From: Pseudooceanicola marinus
Lineage (GTDB): Bacteria > Pseudomonadota > Alphaproteobacteria > Rhodobacterales > Rhodobacteraceae
Length of the DNA: 64,000 bases
Assembly: GCF_002786295.1 (NCBI RefSeq)
Contig: NZ_PGTC01000010.1
Span: 496,001-560,000 of the forward strand
Reading direction: 5' to 3'
The number at the start of each line of letters is the position of its first letter. The stretch's first letter is position 1. The notes under the pieces are model-generated. The model saw only the letters and a program-made list of their open reading frames with translations, was not told the origin of the DNA and did not search any database. Shown one piece after another: positions 36,250-44,325 of the stretch. The translations under genes and the position numbers were made by a program.

Positions 36250-36891
36250 ATGCGAATTCTGACTTTCCTGAGCGTGGCAGCCACTGCGGTGGCTCTGGTG
36301 TCCGGTGCGCCCGCGCGCGCGGACAATCCTTTGTCCGAGGCCATGAAGACCGAAGCTCAGGGGCTGAATTCCGTTCCCGGCACTCGCCTGACCGCCCTGT
36401 TGAAACGCCCCCGTGTGGCCGCCGAGACCGGCGTGGAATACTCCCGCGAGTGGCTGGCCCGCCAGCCCTCCGGCAAGGGCGGCGCCGAGTTTCAGTGCCT
36501 GGCCGAGGCGCTTTACTTCGAGGCGCGGGGCGAAAGCGTGAAGGGTCAGTTCGCCGTGGCCGAGGTGATCCTGAACCGGGTCGAAAGCGCGACCTTCCCC
36601 AACACCGTCTGCGGCGTGGTCCACCAGGGCACGGGCCGCAAGTTCGCCTGCCAGTTCACCTATACCTGTGACGGCCGCGAGGAAGTGATCCACGAACCCG
36701 CCGCCTACGCCCAGGTGGCCAAGGTGGCCTCGATCATGCTGAAGGATGAGGACGCCCGTGGCCTGACCGACGGCGCCACCTTCTACCACACGCTTCATGT
36801 CGCCCCGCGCTGGTCGCGGAAGTTCGACCGCACTGCGACCATCGGCGTGCATCACTTCTACCGCATGCCGACCCGGCTGACGCAGAACTGA
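36250..36891 (+). CDS. SleB-like cell wall hydrolase
   Basis: A 213-residue exported hydrolase with a signal peptide (MRILTFLSVAATAVALVSGA, cleavage near ARA-DN) and a Hydrolase_2 (SleB/CwlJ) domain over about residues 80-205: CLAEALYFEARGESVKGQFAVAEVILNRV, followed by FPNTVCGVVHQ, CQFTYTCDG, and GATFYHTLHVAPRWS. The Glu in ALYFEARGE is the expected catalytic acid. These enzymes act on peptidoglycan (lytic transglycosylase-type). It is a separate gene after the PPDK-like enzyme. Substrate and timing are unknown. Confidence 0.88.
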   Translation: MRILTFLSVAATAVALVSGAPARADNPLSEAMKTEAQGLNSVPGTRLTALLKRPRVAAETGVEYSREWLARQPSGKGGAEFQCLAEALYFEARGESVKGQFAVAEVILNRVESATFPNTVCGVVHQGTGRKFACQFTYTCDGREEVIHEPAAYAQVAKVASIMLKDEDARGLTDGATFYHTLHVAPRWSRKFDRTATIGVHHFYRMPTRLTQN

Positions 36892-36894
36892 TCC

Positions 36895-36910
36895 GTCTCG
36901 GCGACGAGAC
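36895..36910 (+). other. Small GNRA-loop hairpin after the SleB-like gene
   Basis: GTCTCG paired with CGAGAC closing a GCGA tetraloop, four bases after the stop, with a TTTTT run 13 bases further on. A weak terminator candidate. Confidence 0.45.
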
Positions 36911-36972
36911 CTGGCAAACTACCTTTTTCTCGGGCAGGTGGCGCTGCCCCCGCCTTGTGCTGACGCGCAATT

Positions 36973-37012
36973 CCCCCCGGATACTTTCGGCAAAGAGAAG
37001 ACCGGGCCCAGG
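36973..37012 (+). repeat. Interspersed intergenic repeat, copy C
   Basis: CCCCCCGGATACTTTCGGC followed by AAAGAGAAGACCGGGCC; it shares the C-rich block, GGATA-TTT, CGGCAA-GAGAAGAC order with copy B. It lies in the roughly 290-base gap before the ureidoglycolate lyase-like gene, which otherwise holds AT-richer promoter-like sequence (37050-37100). Confidence 0.65.
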
Positions 37013-37182
37013 GCGCGGTGGAACGACCCGCGGGCGGGACTTCTGTGCGATTATAGACCGTTTGAGATTTATTGGTCCGAAACTCCGATTAAATTCTGGA
37101 CCCTGACCAGCGTTCGCGCGACACTTCGTCCCGTGCGGGGCGGTCCTGCGGCTGCCCTGACGGACCTCGAAGTGGAAAGACC

Positions 37183-37716
37183 GTGCCGCAAACGCCCCCC
37201 GATACTGCTCCCCGAACGCCTGCCACCTGCATCGCGCAGCCCCTGACGCCAGAGGCTTTCGCGCCCCATGGCGATGTCGCCCGTCCGGGCATGGGCGCGG
37301 TCAAGATGATCCGTGAGGGCCAGGTGCGCCTGAGCAAGACCGAAGCGACCTTCCCCCATGACGTGGCTGCGCCAGCGGCGGCGCTGGATTTCTACGAGGT
37401 CGAGCCCAGTGAGGCGCCCCTGCGGGCCACCATGGTCGAACGGCATCCCTTCTCCACCCAGATGTTCTGCCCCATGGAGTCGGGCCGCTGGCTTGTCGCC
37501 GTCTGGCCCGACGGGCCCGAGGGCGCGCCGCAGGCCTTCGTGGCCGGTTCCGGTGACGTGGTGACCTATCGCCCCGGTCTGTGGCATCATGGCATCGTCG
37601 CGCTGGATCGTCCGGCCACCTTCGCCTCGCTGATGTGGAAGACGGCGGACGGGCAGGGCGACACCGAGTTCCTGGAGCTGCCCGCCCCGGTTCTGATCGA
37701 CTGGCCTGACGCATGA
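37183..37716 (+). CDS. allA: Ureidoglycolate lyase-like protein
   Basis: A 177-residue cupin-fold enzyme of the Ureidogly_lyase family, which cleaves ureidoglycolate to glyoxylate and urea in purine (allantoin) breakdown. Recognisable blocks are QPLTPEAFAPHGDV, RHPFSTQMFCPMESGRWLVAVWP, GDVVTYRPGLWHHGIVALDRPATFASLMW (the metal-binding histidines). It starts with GTG 37183 with GGAAAG upstream, and its TGA overlaps the HyuA-like start (ATGA). Urea so released could feed the urease encoded 15 kb away. A homologue with a changed substrate is possible, as family members also occur in other ureido pathways. Confidence 0.82.
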   Translation: MPQTPPDTAPRTPATCIAQPLTPEAFAPHGDVARPGMGAVKMIREGQVRLSKTEATFPHDVAAPAAALDFYEVEPSEAPLRATMVERHPFSTQMFCPMESGRWLVAVWPDGPEGAPQAFVAGSGDVVTYRPGLWHHGIVALDRPATFASLMWKTADGQGDTEFLELPAPVLIDWPDA

Positions 37717-39524
37717 GCGGGACACATCTGGCCGTGGATTTCGGCGCCCGTTTTGCCGATTTCGTCGCTTGGGACGAGGGCAGCCTTCGGATCTGCAAGG
37801 TGCCCAACAGGGGCGACGTGACCCAGGTGACCCGTGCCGGGCTGGCCGAGCTGGGCCTGACCGGGGCGGAGCTGGACAGCCTCCGCTTCGTCAGCACTGC
37901 CCCGCTGAACGCCCTGCTGGATCGCGCCCCGGGGGAGGTTGCCCTGCTGACCACCCGCGGCTTTGCCGATACCCTGCGGCTGGGGAGGCAGAACCGCGTC
38001 GCGCTCTACGATCCGGTCGCGGCTTCTCCCGCACCGGCCTTCCTGGTGCCGGAGGCCCGGATTCACGAGATCGGCGGGCGTCTCGATGCCAGCGGGGCCG
38101 AGGTGGAGGCCCTGTCGCAGACCGACATGGAACGGGCCATCGACGCCCTGCGGCGCGAGGGCGTGAAGGCGGTGGCGGTCTGCTTCCTCTTTTCCCATCT
38201 GAACCCCGCGCATGAGAAGCAGGCGGCCGAGGCCCTGCGCGCGGCCCTGCCCGAGGTGGCGATCAGCCTGTCCTACGTCATCGACCCGGCGCCGCGCGAA
38301 TACGACCGCACGGTATCGGCGGCGCTGGATGCCTGGATCGCGGCGCGTGCGGGCGACACCCTGGCGCAGCTGCGCGGGGCCCTGCCGGAAGGGTTCGCGG
38401 GCCAGATCCTGCTGGGTGAGGGACGCGGCGTGCTGGTGCCCGAAGAGGTCTTCGACCGGCAGCGTGCCGTCCTGCTGACCGGCGCCCCGGCGGCAGCGGG
38501 CCGGGCCGGTGCCCGCGCATCTGTTGGGCCGGAGGCGCCGGAGGATACCCTGGTCCTCGACATCGGCTCGCAGAGCGCCGACATCGCCCTGGTGCAGGGT
38601 GGCGAGCCGGTCAGCGTTGATTTCTCCCGCTTCGCCGGGGTCGACCTGCGCGCCACCATGGTCGACATGGCCAGTGTCGCTTTGGGCGGTGCCCGCGGGG
38701 TGCGGCAGGACGGGGTAGAGCTGACCTTCGACGGAAGCGCGCCCGAGGCACCGTGCTTGGACGATGCGCTGGCGGTGTTGGGGCGTCTGCCCGATCCGGG
38801 CGACGCGGCGCGCGCGTGCATCTCGGGCTTTGTCCCCGGGAAGGCGGTGGAGGAGACCGCGCGGCAGATCGTCCGGGCCGCCGCAAAGACCGCTGCGCTC
38901 GCCCTGATCCGCTACGCCACCCGGCGCAACGTGGATCCGGCCCGCGCTGGTCTTTGCGTCATGGGCGGCACCGGCCCCCTGCTGGCGGCCGAGATCGCCG
39001 CGGAGATGGACGCGACCTCCGTCTCGATCCCCCGCGCGCCAGCTGTGGCTGGCGCCATGGGCCTGGCCCAGGCGCCCCGCCGGCGGGAGGCCATCCGTCG
39101 CGCCGACAGCGCCCTTGCCGATCTCGGCGATGCGACACTAACCGGACTGCTGGAGGCGCTTGAGGCCGAGGTGACAGGCGAGGGTACGCCGGTCTGGACC
39201 CTGACCCTGGCCGCGCGGGCGCCCATGCACCCGCTGCAACTGACCACGCGGACCCGCCCGGCCTCGGTCGCGGCGATCCGCGAAGACCTGGCGCGCGCCT
39301 ATGACACCCAGTTCGGGGTGGCCCCGCCGGGACCGGGGCACCTCTTTTCCATCCGGCTGTCGCACGACACGATCACCGCGATGCCGGTGATGCCCGGCGC
39401 CGGCGCGCCGACACCTGACGCCGCCCGCCTTGTCACCACCGAGGCCGGGGCGATCTATCTGCCCGAGGGCTGGGACATCACGCAGGACGGCGCCGCCTAC
39501 CGCCTGACGAGGAGCGCGCCATGA
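37713..39524 (+). CDS. Hydantoinase/oxoprolinase A-type subunit
   Basis: A 603-residue homologue of HyuA / oxoprolinase N-terminal half, the ATP-dependent partner of HyuB in opening hydantoin-, oxoproline- or acetone-type substrates. Blocks seen: HLAVDFGARFADFVAWDEG at the N-terminus, LLTTRGFADTLRLGRQNR, SLSYVIDPAPREYDRTVSAALDAW, VLDIGSQSADIALVQGGEP and CVMGGTGPLLAAEIAAEM. The two phosphate-binding loops normally read xDxGGTxTDxV and DMGGTSTD; here they are GARFAD and IGSQSAD, so nucleotide binding may be altered. It is shorter than the usual 680-700. It overlaps both neighbours by four bases (ATGA). Confidence 0.82.
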   Translation: MSGTHLAVDFGARFADFVAWDEGSLRICKVPNRGDVTQVTRAGLAELGLTGAELDSLRFVSTAPLNALLDRAPGEVALLTTRGFADTLRLGRQNRVALYDPVAASPAPAFLVPEARIHEIGGRLDASGAEVEALSQTDMERAIDALRREGVKAVAVCFLFSHLNPAHEKQAAEALRAALPEVAISLSYVIDPAPREYDRTVSAALDAWIAARAGDTLAQLRGALPEGFAGQILLGEGRGVLVPEEVFDRQRAVLLTGAPAAAGRAGARASVGPEAPEDTLVLDIGSQSADIALVQGGEPVSVDFSRFAGVDLRATMVDMASVALGGARGVRQDGVELTFDGSAPEAPCLDDALAVLGRLPDPGDAARACISGFVPGKAVEETARQIVRAAAKTAALALIRYATRRNVDPARAGLCVMGGTGPLLAAEIAAEMDATSVSIPRAPAVAGAMGLAQAPRRREAIRRADSALADLGDATLTGLLEALEAEVTGEGTPVWTLTLAARAPMHPLQLTTRTRPASVAAIREDLARAYDTQFGVAPPGPGHLFSIRLSHDTITAMPVMPGAGAPTPDAARLVTTEAGAIYLPEGWDITQDGAAYRLTRSAP

Positions 39525-41083
39525 GCGATACGCTGAAGATCCTGCAGCTGCGCCTCGACGGGCTGGCCGAAACCATGCAGCAGACCCTGCTGCGCTGTGC
39601 CGTCTCGCCGGTGGTGCGCGAAGGGGCCGATGCCTCCTGCGCGCTGTTTTCGCCGCGGGGCGAGGTGTTGGCCCTGGCCGAGGCGATCCCGCTTCTTCTG
39701 GGGGCGCTGCCCGGGTCGGTGCGCGCGATCCTCGATGCCTATCCGGCGGAGACGATGCAGCCCGGTGACATCTTCGTCACCAATGATCCCTTCTCCGGCG
39801 GGACGCATCTGCCTGACATCGCCGTGGTGCAGCCGGTCTTCGCCGAGGCGCGCCTGGTCGCCCTGTCGGCCAGCCTGCTGCATCATCAGGACATCGGCAG
39901 CACCCGCGCGGGATCGGTGCCGCCCGATGCCACGGAGATCTTCCACGAGGGCCTGCGCCTGCCGCCCCTTCAGGCAGGGCACGCGGGGCAGTTCGACCCG
40001 GCGTTCGAGCGGCTGATCCGCGCCGCGTCGCGCGTACCCGACGTGGTGGTGGGCGATCTGGAAACCCAGCTGGCCGCCGGGTTCCGCGCGGCCGAGGGCG
40101 TGCGCCGCCTGGCGGGAGAGGCGGGGGCGGAGAGCTTCCTGGCGGCCTGCGACGCGATGTTGGACCGGGCCGAGGCCGCGACCCTGGCCCGCCTGTCGGA
40201 CCTGCCCGCCGGGCCCTTTGCGGGTGAGGATGAGCTGGACCCGGTCGCCGGGCTTGGCCCCTGCGCGGCGCGGGTCTCCCTGCGTTTCGAAGCGGGGCGG
40301 ATGATCGCGGATTTCCATGGCTCCTCGCCGCAGGTGGCCGCACCAGTGAACTGCGTCCGCTCGGGGCCGCTGTCGGCCACTTTCTACGGGCTGCTGACCC
40401 TGCTGGACGAGGGCGCCCTGCGCAACGGTGGCGTGCTGCGTTGTCTCGACCTGCGCCTGCCCGAGGCCAGCGTGGTCAACGCCGCGCCCCCGGCGGCGGT
40501 GAACGCGCGGATGAACATGGTGCGCTGCATCACCTCGGCCCTGTTGCAGGCCCTGGCCCAGGCGGACGGCGCGGGCATGCCCGCAGCCAATTCCGGCATG
40601 TCCTATGTCATTGCCTTTTCCGGCACGGATGACGCCGGCCAGCGGTTCCTGTCGACCGAGATCGTCGCCGGCGGCGCCGGCGGCGGCCCGCGTGCCGATG
40701 GCTGCCCGGCGATCTCGACGGACGTGGGCAACGCCATGAACATCTCCGCCGAGGCGCTGGAGTCGCTGGTGCCGATGCGCCTGCTGTCTGCCGAAATCCG
40801 GCGCGGGTCGGGCGGGCCGGGGCAGTTCCGCGGCGGTGATGGGGCAAAACGCGTCTACGAGGCGCTGGCCGATGGCATCGCCGCCTCGATCCGGGGCGAA
40901 CGGTTTTCCCGCGTGGCGCAGGGCGCCCATGGGGGCGGCGCGCCGAAAGGCTCGGCTGTGACGGTGCTGCGGGTGGATGGCGGGCGCGAGGAATTGACCG
41001 CGCGGTCGGCCATCACGCTGAACCGGGGCGACCGGGTGGTGATCGAAAGCTCCGGCGGGGCTGGATACGGCACCCCGGCCTAG
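39521..41083 (+). CDS. Hydantoinase B/oxoprolinase subunit
   Basis: A 520-residue HyuB-type subunit, which supplies the amide-opening site of ATP-dependent hydantoinases. Family blocks: LKILQLRLDGLAETMQQTLLRCAVSPVVREGADASCALF, ILDAYPAETMQPGDIFVTNDPFSGGTHLPDIAVVQPVF, HHQDIGSTRAGSVPPDATEIFHEGLRLPP, NMVRCITSALLQALAQA, and the C-terminal GGPGQFRGGDGAKRVYEA with GGAGYGTP. Motifs look intact, unlike its HyuA partner. It is coupled to the A subunit by ATGA overlap. Substrate remains open: hydantoins, N-methylhydantoin or a ureide are all compatible with its neighbour. Confidence 0.88.
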   Translation: MSDTLKILQLRLDGLAETMQQTLLRCAVSPVVREGADASCALFSPRGEVLALAEAIPLLLGALPGSVRAILDAYPAETMQPGDIFVTNDPFSGGTHLPDIAVVQPVFAEARLVALSASLLHHQDIGSTRAGSVPPDATEIFHEGLRLPPLQAGHAGQFDPAFERLIRAASRVPDVVVGDLETQLAAGFRAAEGVRRLAGEAGAESFLAACDAMLDRAEAATLARLSDLPAGPFAGEDELDPVAGLGPCAARVSLRFEAGRMIADFHGSSPQVAAPVNCVRSGPLSATFYGLLTLLDEGALRNGGVLRCLDLRLPEASVVNAAPPAAVNARMNMVRCITSALLQALAQADGAGMPAANSGMSYVIAFSGTDDAGQRFLSTEIVAGGAGGGPRADGCPAISTDVGNAMNISAEALESLVPMRLLSAEIRRGSGGPGQFRGGDGAKRVYEALADGIAASIRGERFSRVAQGAHGGGAPKGSAVTVLRVDGGREELTARSAITLNRGDRVVIESSGGAGYGTPA

Positions 41084-41107
41084 GGGCTGCGGACGCGCCT
41101 GAAAGAC

Positions 41108-41141
41108 AAAGCGGCGGTCGGGATGTCCCGGCCGCCGCTTT
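41108..41141. terminator. Bidirectional terminator between hyuB-like gene and tctA
   Basis: AAAGCGGCGG at the left and CCGCCGCTTT at the right pair, with an inner CGGG/CCCG stem. It lies between two convergent genes and can serve both. Confidence 0.85.
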
Positions 41142-41165
41142 CGTTTCGCCCTCTGAACGCAGGTG

Positions 41166-42692
41166 TCAGTCGTCGTCCTCGTTCATCTCCACCGGTGCGC
41201 GGCGCAGCAGGCGCTGGCGCAGGCCGGGCAGGAAGACAGAGCCAAGGAAGATCAGGCTGAGGCCCATGAAGACCGCGCTGATCGGGCTGGTGAAGAAGAC
41301 GCTGGCATCGCCCCGCGACAGCAGCATGGCGCGGCGGAAGTTCTCCTCCAGCAAGGGCCCGAGGATGAAGCCCAGCAGGACCGGCGTGGCCGGGAAGCCG
41401 AAACGCCGCATCAGATAGCCCAGCACGCCGAAGCCCAGCACGACGAAGATGTCGAAGACATTGTTGTCGGCGGAAAAGACACCGACGCAGATGAAAACCA
41501 GGATGCCGGGGTAAAGCAGGTTGTAGGGCACCGACAGCAGCTTCACCCACAGCCCGATCAGCGGGATGTTCAGCACCAGCAGCATCAGGTTGCCGACCCA
41601 GAAGCTCATGATCAGGCCCCAGAACATCTGTGGTTCGGAATTGATCAGGTTCGGCCCCGGGGTGATCCCGTGCAGGATCATCGCCCCCATCAGGACGGCG
41701 ACGATGGCGTCGCCCGGAATGCCCAGCGACAGCATGGGGATGAAGGCCGACTGGACGGAGGCGTTGTTGGCCGCCTCGGGGGCGGAGATGCCTTCCAGCG
41801 CGCCCTTGCCGAAACGGTCGGGTGTCTTCGAGATGCGCTTCTCGGTGGCATAGGCCATCAGCGAGGCGATACCCGGTCCCGTGCCCGGCAGGGCCCCCAC
41901 GAAGGAGCCGATGGCCGAGCCGCGCAGCGTCGGTCGCACGATCTGCCGCCATTCGCCGCGTTCGGGCATCATGTCCTTCATGCGGATGCGCCCGACCTTC
42001 TGGATCACGCCCTGCGGCTGGCGGATGTTCGAGATGATCTCGGCCACGCCAAAGAGCCCCATGGCGACGGCGACGATCGAGAACCCGTCGGCCAGTTCAA
42101 ACAGCCCGAAGGTGAAGCGGAACTGCCCGGTATTCACATCCGTGCCCACCATGCCCAAGAGCAGGCCGAAGACCACCATCGACAGAGCCTTCATCGGCGA
42201 GCCGATGGTCAGGGTGGAGGCCGCGACGAGACCCAGCAGCATGACGGAGAAGTAATCCTCGGCCCCGAACTCCAGCGCGAATTCGGCGATGGCGGGGGCG
42301 AAGCCCATGACCAGCACGATGGCGATGGAGGAGCCGACGAAGCTGTTGATCGCGGTGACGAAGATCGCCAGCGGCGCCTTGCCCTGCTGTGCCAGCGGAT
42401 AGCCGTCGAGGCAGGTGATGGCGGCCGTGGCCGTGCCCGGCAGGTTCAGCAGGATCGAGGCGGTGGAGCCGCCGTATTGCGCTCCGTAGAAGATGCCCGC
42501 CAGCATGATCAGCGCGTCGGTCGGGTCTAGGTAGTAGGTCAGCGGCAGCGCCAGCGAGATCGCGGCCAGCGCCCCGATGCCCGGCAGCACGCCCACGAAG
42601 GTGCCGATGGTGACCCCGATGAAGCAATACATCAGCGCGTGCCAGGTCAGCGCCGTGGCCAGGCCGGTTTCAAATCCCTGCAGGATATTCAT
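41166..42692 (-). CDS. tctA: Tripartite tricarboxylate transporter large permease
   Basis: A 508-residue TctA-type permease with about 12 hydrophobic segments. The family motifs are YCFIGVTIGTFVGVLPGIGALAAIS, FYGAQYGGSTASILLNLPGT, FVGALPGTGPGIASLMAY and ISAPEAANNASVQSAFIPMLSLGIPGD, with NGS-type Gly-rich loops. It pairs with TctB and the binding protein TctC. The ATG at 42692 overlaps the tctB stop by one base. The C-terminus is acidic (NEDDD). Substrate for TTT systems is a carboxylate, and cannot be read from the permease. Confidence 0.93.
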   Translation of the reverse strand: MNILQGFETGLATALTWHALMYCFIGVTIGTFVGVLPGIGALAAISLALPLTYYLDPTDALIMLAGIFYGAQYGGSTASILLNLPGTATAAITCLDGYPLAQQGKAPLAIFVTAINSFVGSSIAIVLVMGFAPAIAEFALEFGAEDYFSVMLLGLVAASTLTIGSPMKALSMVVFGLLLGMVGTDVNTGQFRFTFGLFELADGFSIVAVAMGLFGVAEIISNIRQPQGVIQKVGRIRMKDMMPERGEWRQIVRPTLRGSAIGSFVGALPGTGPGIASLMAYATEKRISKTPDRFGKGALEGISAPEAANNASVQSAFIPMLSLGIPGDAIVAVLMGAMILHGITPGPNLINSEPQMFWGLIMSFWVGNLMLLVLNIPLIGLWVKLLSVPYNLLYPGILVFICVGVFSADNNVFDIFVVLGFGVLGYLMRRFGFPATPVLLGFILGPLLEENFRRAMLLSRGDASVFFTSPISAVFMGLSLIFLGSVFLPGLRQRLLRRAPVEMNEDDD

Positions 42693-43168
42693 CACGCGCC
42701 TCCGAAGGCTGAAAGGGGCAGGCCCAGGCCCCAGATGAAGACCGCCGTACCCAGCCCGGCGATGAAGAGCGCGGCCAGCGCCAGCCGGCGCCAGTCCCGT
42801 CCGCCCTCGAAGACGGCGCAGATGGCGAAAAGCAGCAGCGTGGCGGGGATGAACCCGATGCGCTCGACGCTCAGGCCGAAGGCCAGGATGCTGACCACGG
42901 TGCCGATCAGCGCGCCCCAGTGGAATGGCTCCTCGGGGGTGTCGGCGGGGGCGGCGCGGGCCGTGGCGCGCGCCTCGATCAGCACGCCCAGGCCCATCAC
43001 CATCAGCAGCACCGAAAGGCCCAGCGGGAAAAACCCGGGGCCGGGCCGCAGGACCGACCCCAGCGGATAGTTGAGGGCACCGGCGGCGACGGCGGCGCCG
43101 GTCAGGATCACCACGACCCCCGGGAGGTAGGGGCCGGGACGGAATGAGAATGCGGGGGAACTGGCCAC
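42692..43168 (-). CDS. tctB: Tripartite tricarboxylate transporter small permease
   Basis: A 158-residue TctB protein with four hydrophobic segments: LPGVVVILTGAAVAAGALNY, LRPGPGFFPLGLSVLLMVMGLGVLI, FHWGALIGTVVSILAFGLSVE and RLALAALFIAGLGTAVFIWGLGL. The starts LRPGPGFFP is the typical periplasmic-side block of TctB. It starts with GTG at 43168 preceded by GGAG. It overlaps tctA. A perfect 12-bp stem-loop separates it from tctC. Confidence 0.88.
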   Translation of the reverse strand: MASSPAFSFRPGPYLPGVVVILTGAAVAAGALNYPLGSVLRPGPGFFPLGLSVLLMVMGLGVLIEARATARAAPADTPEEPFHWGALIGTVVSILAFGLSVERIGFIPATLLLFAICAVFEGGRDWRRLALAALFIAGLGTAVFIWGLGLPLSAFGGA

Positions 43169-43199
43169 GAGATGGCTCCGAAGCTGTCGGTGGGACGCG

Positions 43200-43229
43200 G
43201 ATCGCCGGCGGAACGGGCCGCCGGCGATC
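43200..43229 (-). other. Intercistronic stem-loop between tctC and tctB
   Basis: Perfect 12-bp stem (43200-43211 with 43218-43229) and 6-base loop, no T run. It would sit at the 3' end of the tctC mRNA segment and may protect it or cut readthrough into tctB/tctA. Confidence 0.7.
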
Positions 43230-43254
43230 GGGTTTCAGCCAGGATAGGCGTCGC

Positions 43255-44232
43255 TTATTGCTTCAGGCCAGCGGCATCGACGACCTCGGTCCATTTCTCG
43301 ACCTCGGAGGCGATGAAGGCCTTGGACTCCGCCGGCGGCATGCCCTCGACCAGGAAGCCGCGCTCGCGGAACATGGCCTGCATCTCTTCGCTCTCCAGCG
43401 CGGTGGAGACGGCACCGTACAGCGTGTCCAGCGCTTCGGTCGGTGTGCCGGCGGGGGCAAACAGGCCCTGCCAGGAGAAGGCGGCGTAGTCCGGCAGGCC
43501 GGCCTCGGCGATGGTCGGCACGCCTTCCAGCAGGAAATGTTCCTGGGTGCCGGTGACGCCCAGGGCGGTCAGCCGGCCGTTGGCGATGTATTCCGAGGTC
43601 ACCAGGATATCGCCGAACATGGCGTCGATGCGCCCGCCCAGCAGGTCCTGCAGGGCGGCGGCGCTGCCCTTGTAGGGGACGTGGACCAGGCTGGTGCCGG
43701 ATTCCAGCGCGAAGAGCTCGCCAGCCATGTGCATCGAGGTGCCGACGCCCGGGGTGCCGTGGGTGAAGGTGTCGGGGTTTTCCTTGGCGAAATCGAGCAC
43801 GTCCTGGACGCTTTCGAAATCACTGTCGGAGTTGACCACCAGCGCCAGCGGCGAGGAGATGACAATGCTGACCGGGTCGAAGTTCTCGGTCGGCGAATAG
43901 GGCAGGTCGTCGCGCAGCGCGGCGGAGATCGCATTGGACCCGGTGACGCCCATCAGAAGGGTGTAGCCATCGGGATCGGACTGGGCGACGTAGTTGGCGC
44001 CCACGGTGCCGCCGGCCCCGCCCCGGTTTTCCACCACGACCGGCTGGTCGAGCTGGGCGGAGAGGCTTTCCCCCAGCTGGCGCGCCAGCAGGTCGGTGGA
44101 GCCGCCGGGCGGGAAGGGCACGACGATGGTGATCGGGCCTTCGGGGTAGGTCTGGGCGGCCAGCGGGCCGGCGAGGGCGGTCATCAGGGCCGCAGCTGCG
44201 GCGCCCGTGGTCAGGAAAGTACGCTTGAACAT
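43255..44232 (-). CDS. tctC: Tripartite tricarboxylate transporter substrate-binding protein
   Basis: A 325-residue exported binding protein. Signal peptide MFKRTFLTTGAAAAALMTAL (cleavage near LAAQ) is followed by the Bug/TctC signature YPEGPITIVVPFPPGGSTDLLARQLGESLSAQL, then VENRGGAGGTVGANYVAQSDPDGYTLLM, HVPYKGSAAALQDLLGGRIDAMF and EKWTEVVDAAGLK at the end. Periplasmic capture of a carboxylate for TctAB. Bug proteins bind varied acids, and the neighbouring DadA-like oxidase suggests an amino acid or amino-acid-like substrate, which is only an inference. Confidence 0.93.
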   Translation of the reverse strand: MFKRTFLTTGAAAAALMTALAGPLAAQTYPEGPITIVVPFPPGGSTDLLARQLGESLSAQLDQPVVVENRGGAGGTVGANYVAQSDPDGYTLLMGVTGSNAISAALRDDLPYSPTENFDPVSIVISSPLALVVNSDSDFESVQDVLDFAKENPDTFTHGTPGVGTSMHMAGELFALESGTSLVHVPYKGSAAALQDLLGGRIDAMFGDILVTSEYIANGRLTALGVTGTQEHFLLEGVPTIAEAGLPDYAAFSWQGLFAPAGTPTEALDTLYGAVSTALESEEMQAMFRERGFLVEGMPPAESKAFIASEVEKWTEVVDAAGLKQ

Positions 44233-44262
44233 TGTCTTTATCCTCTACTCTGTTGGGGAACT

Positions 44263-44279
44263 GGTCCGTTGTTCGGACC
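44263..44279 (-). other. Hairpin upstream of tctC
   Basis: GGTCCG/CGGACC with a 5-base loop in the 93-base gap between the DadA-like gene and tctC. Confidence 0.45.
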
Positions 44280-44325
44280 TGTTCTGGTTCTGGTTTATTC
44301 TTCTGTCGTGCCGCGGGGCGGCGGG

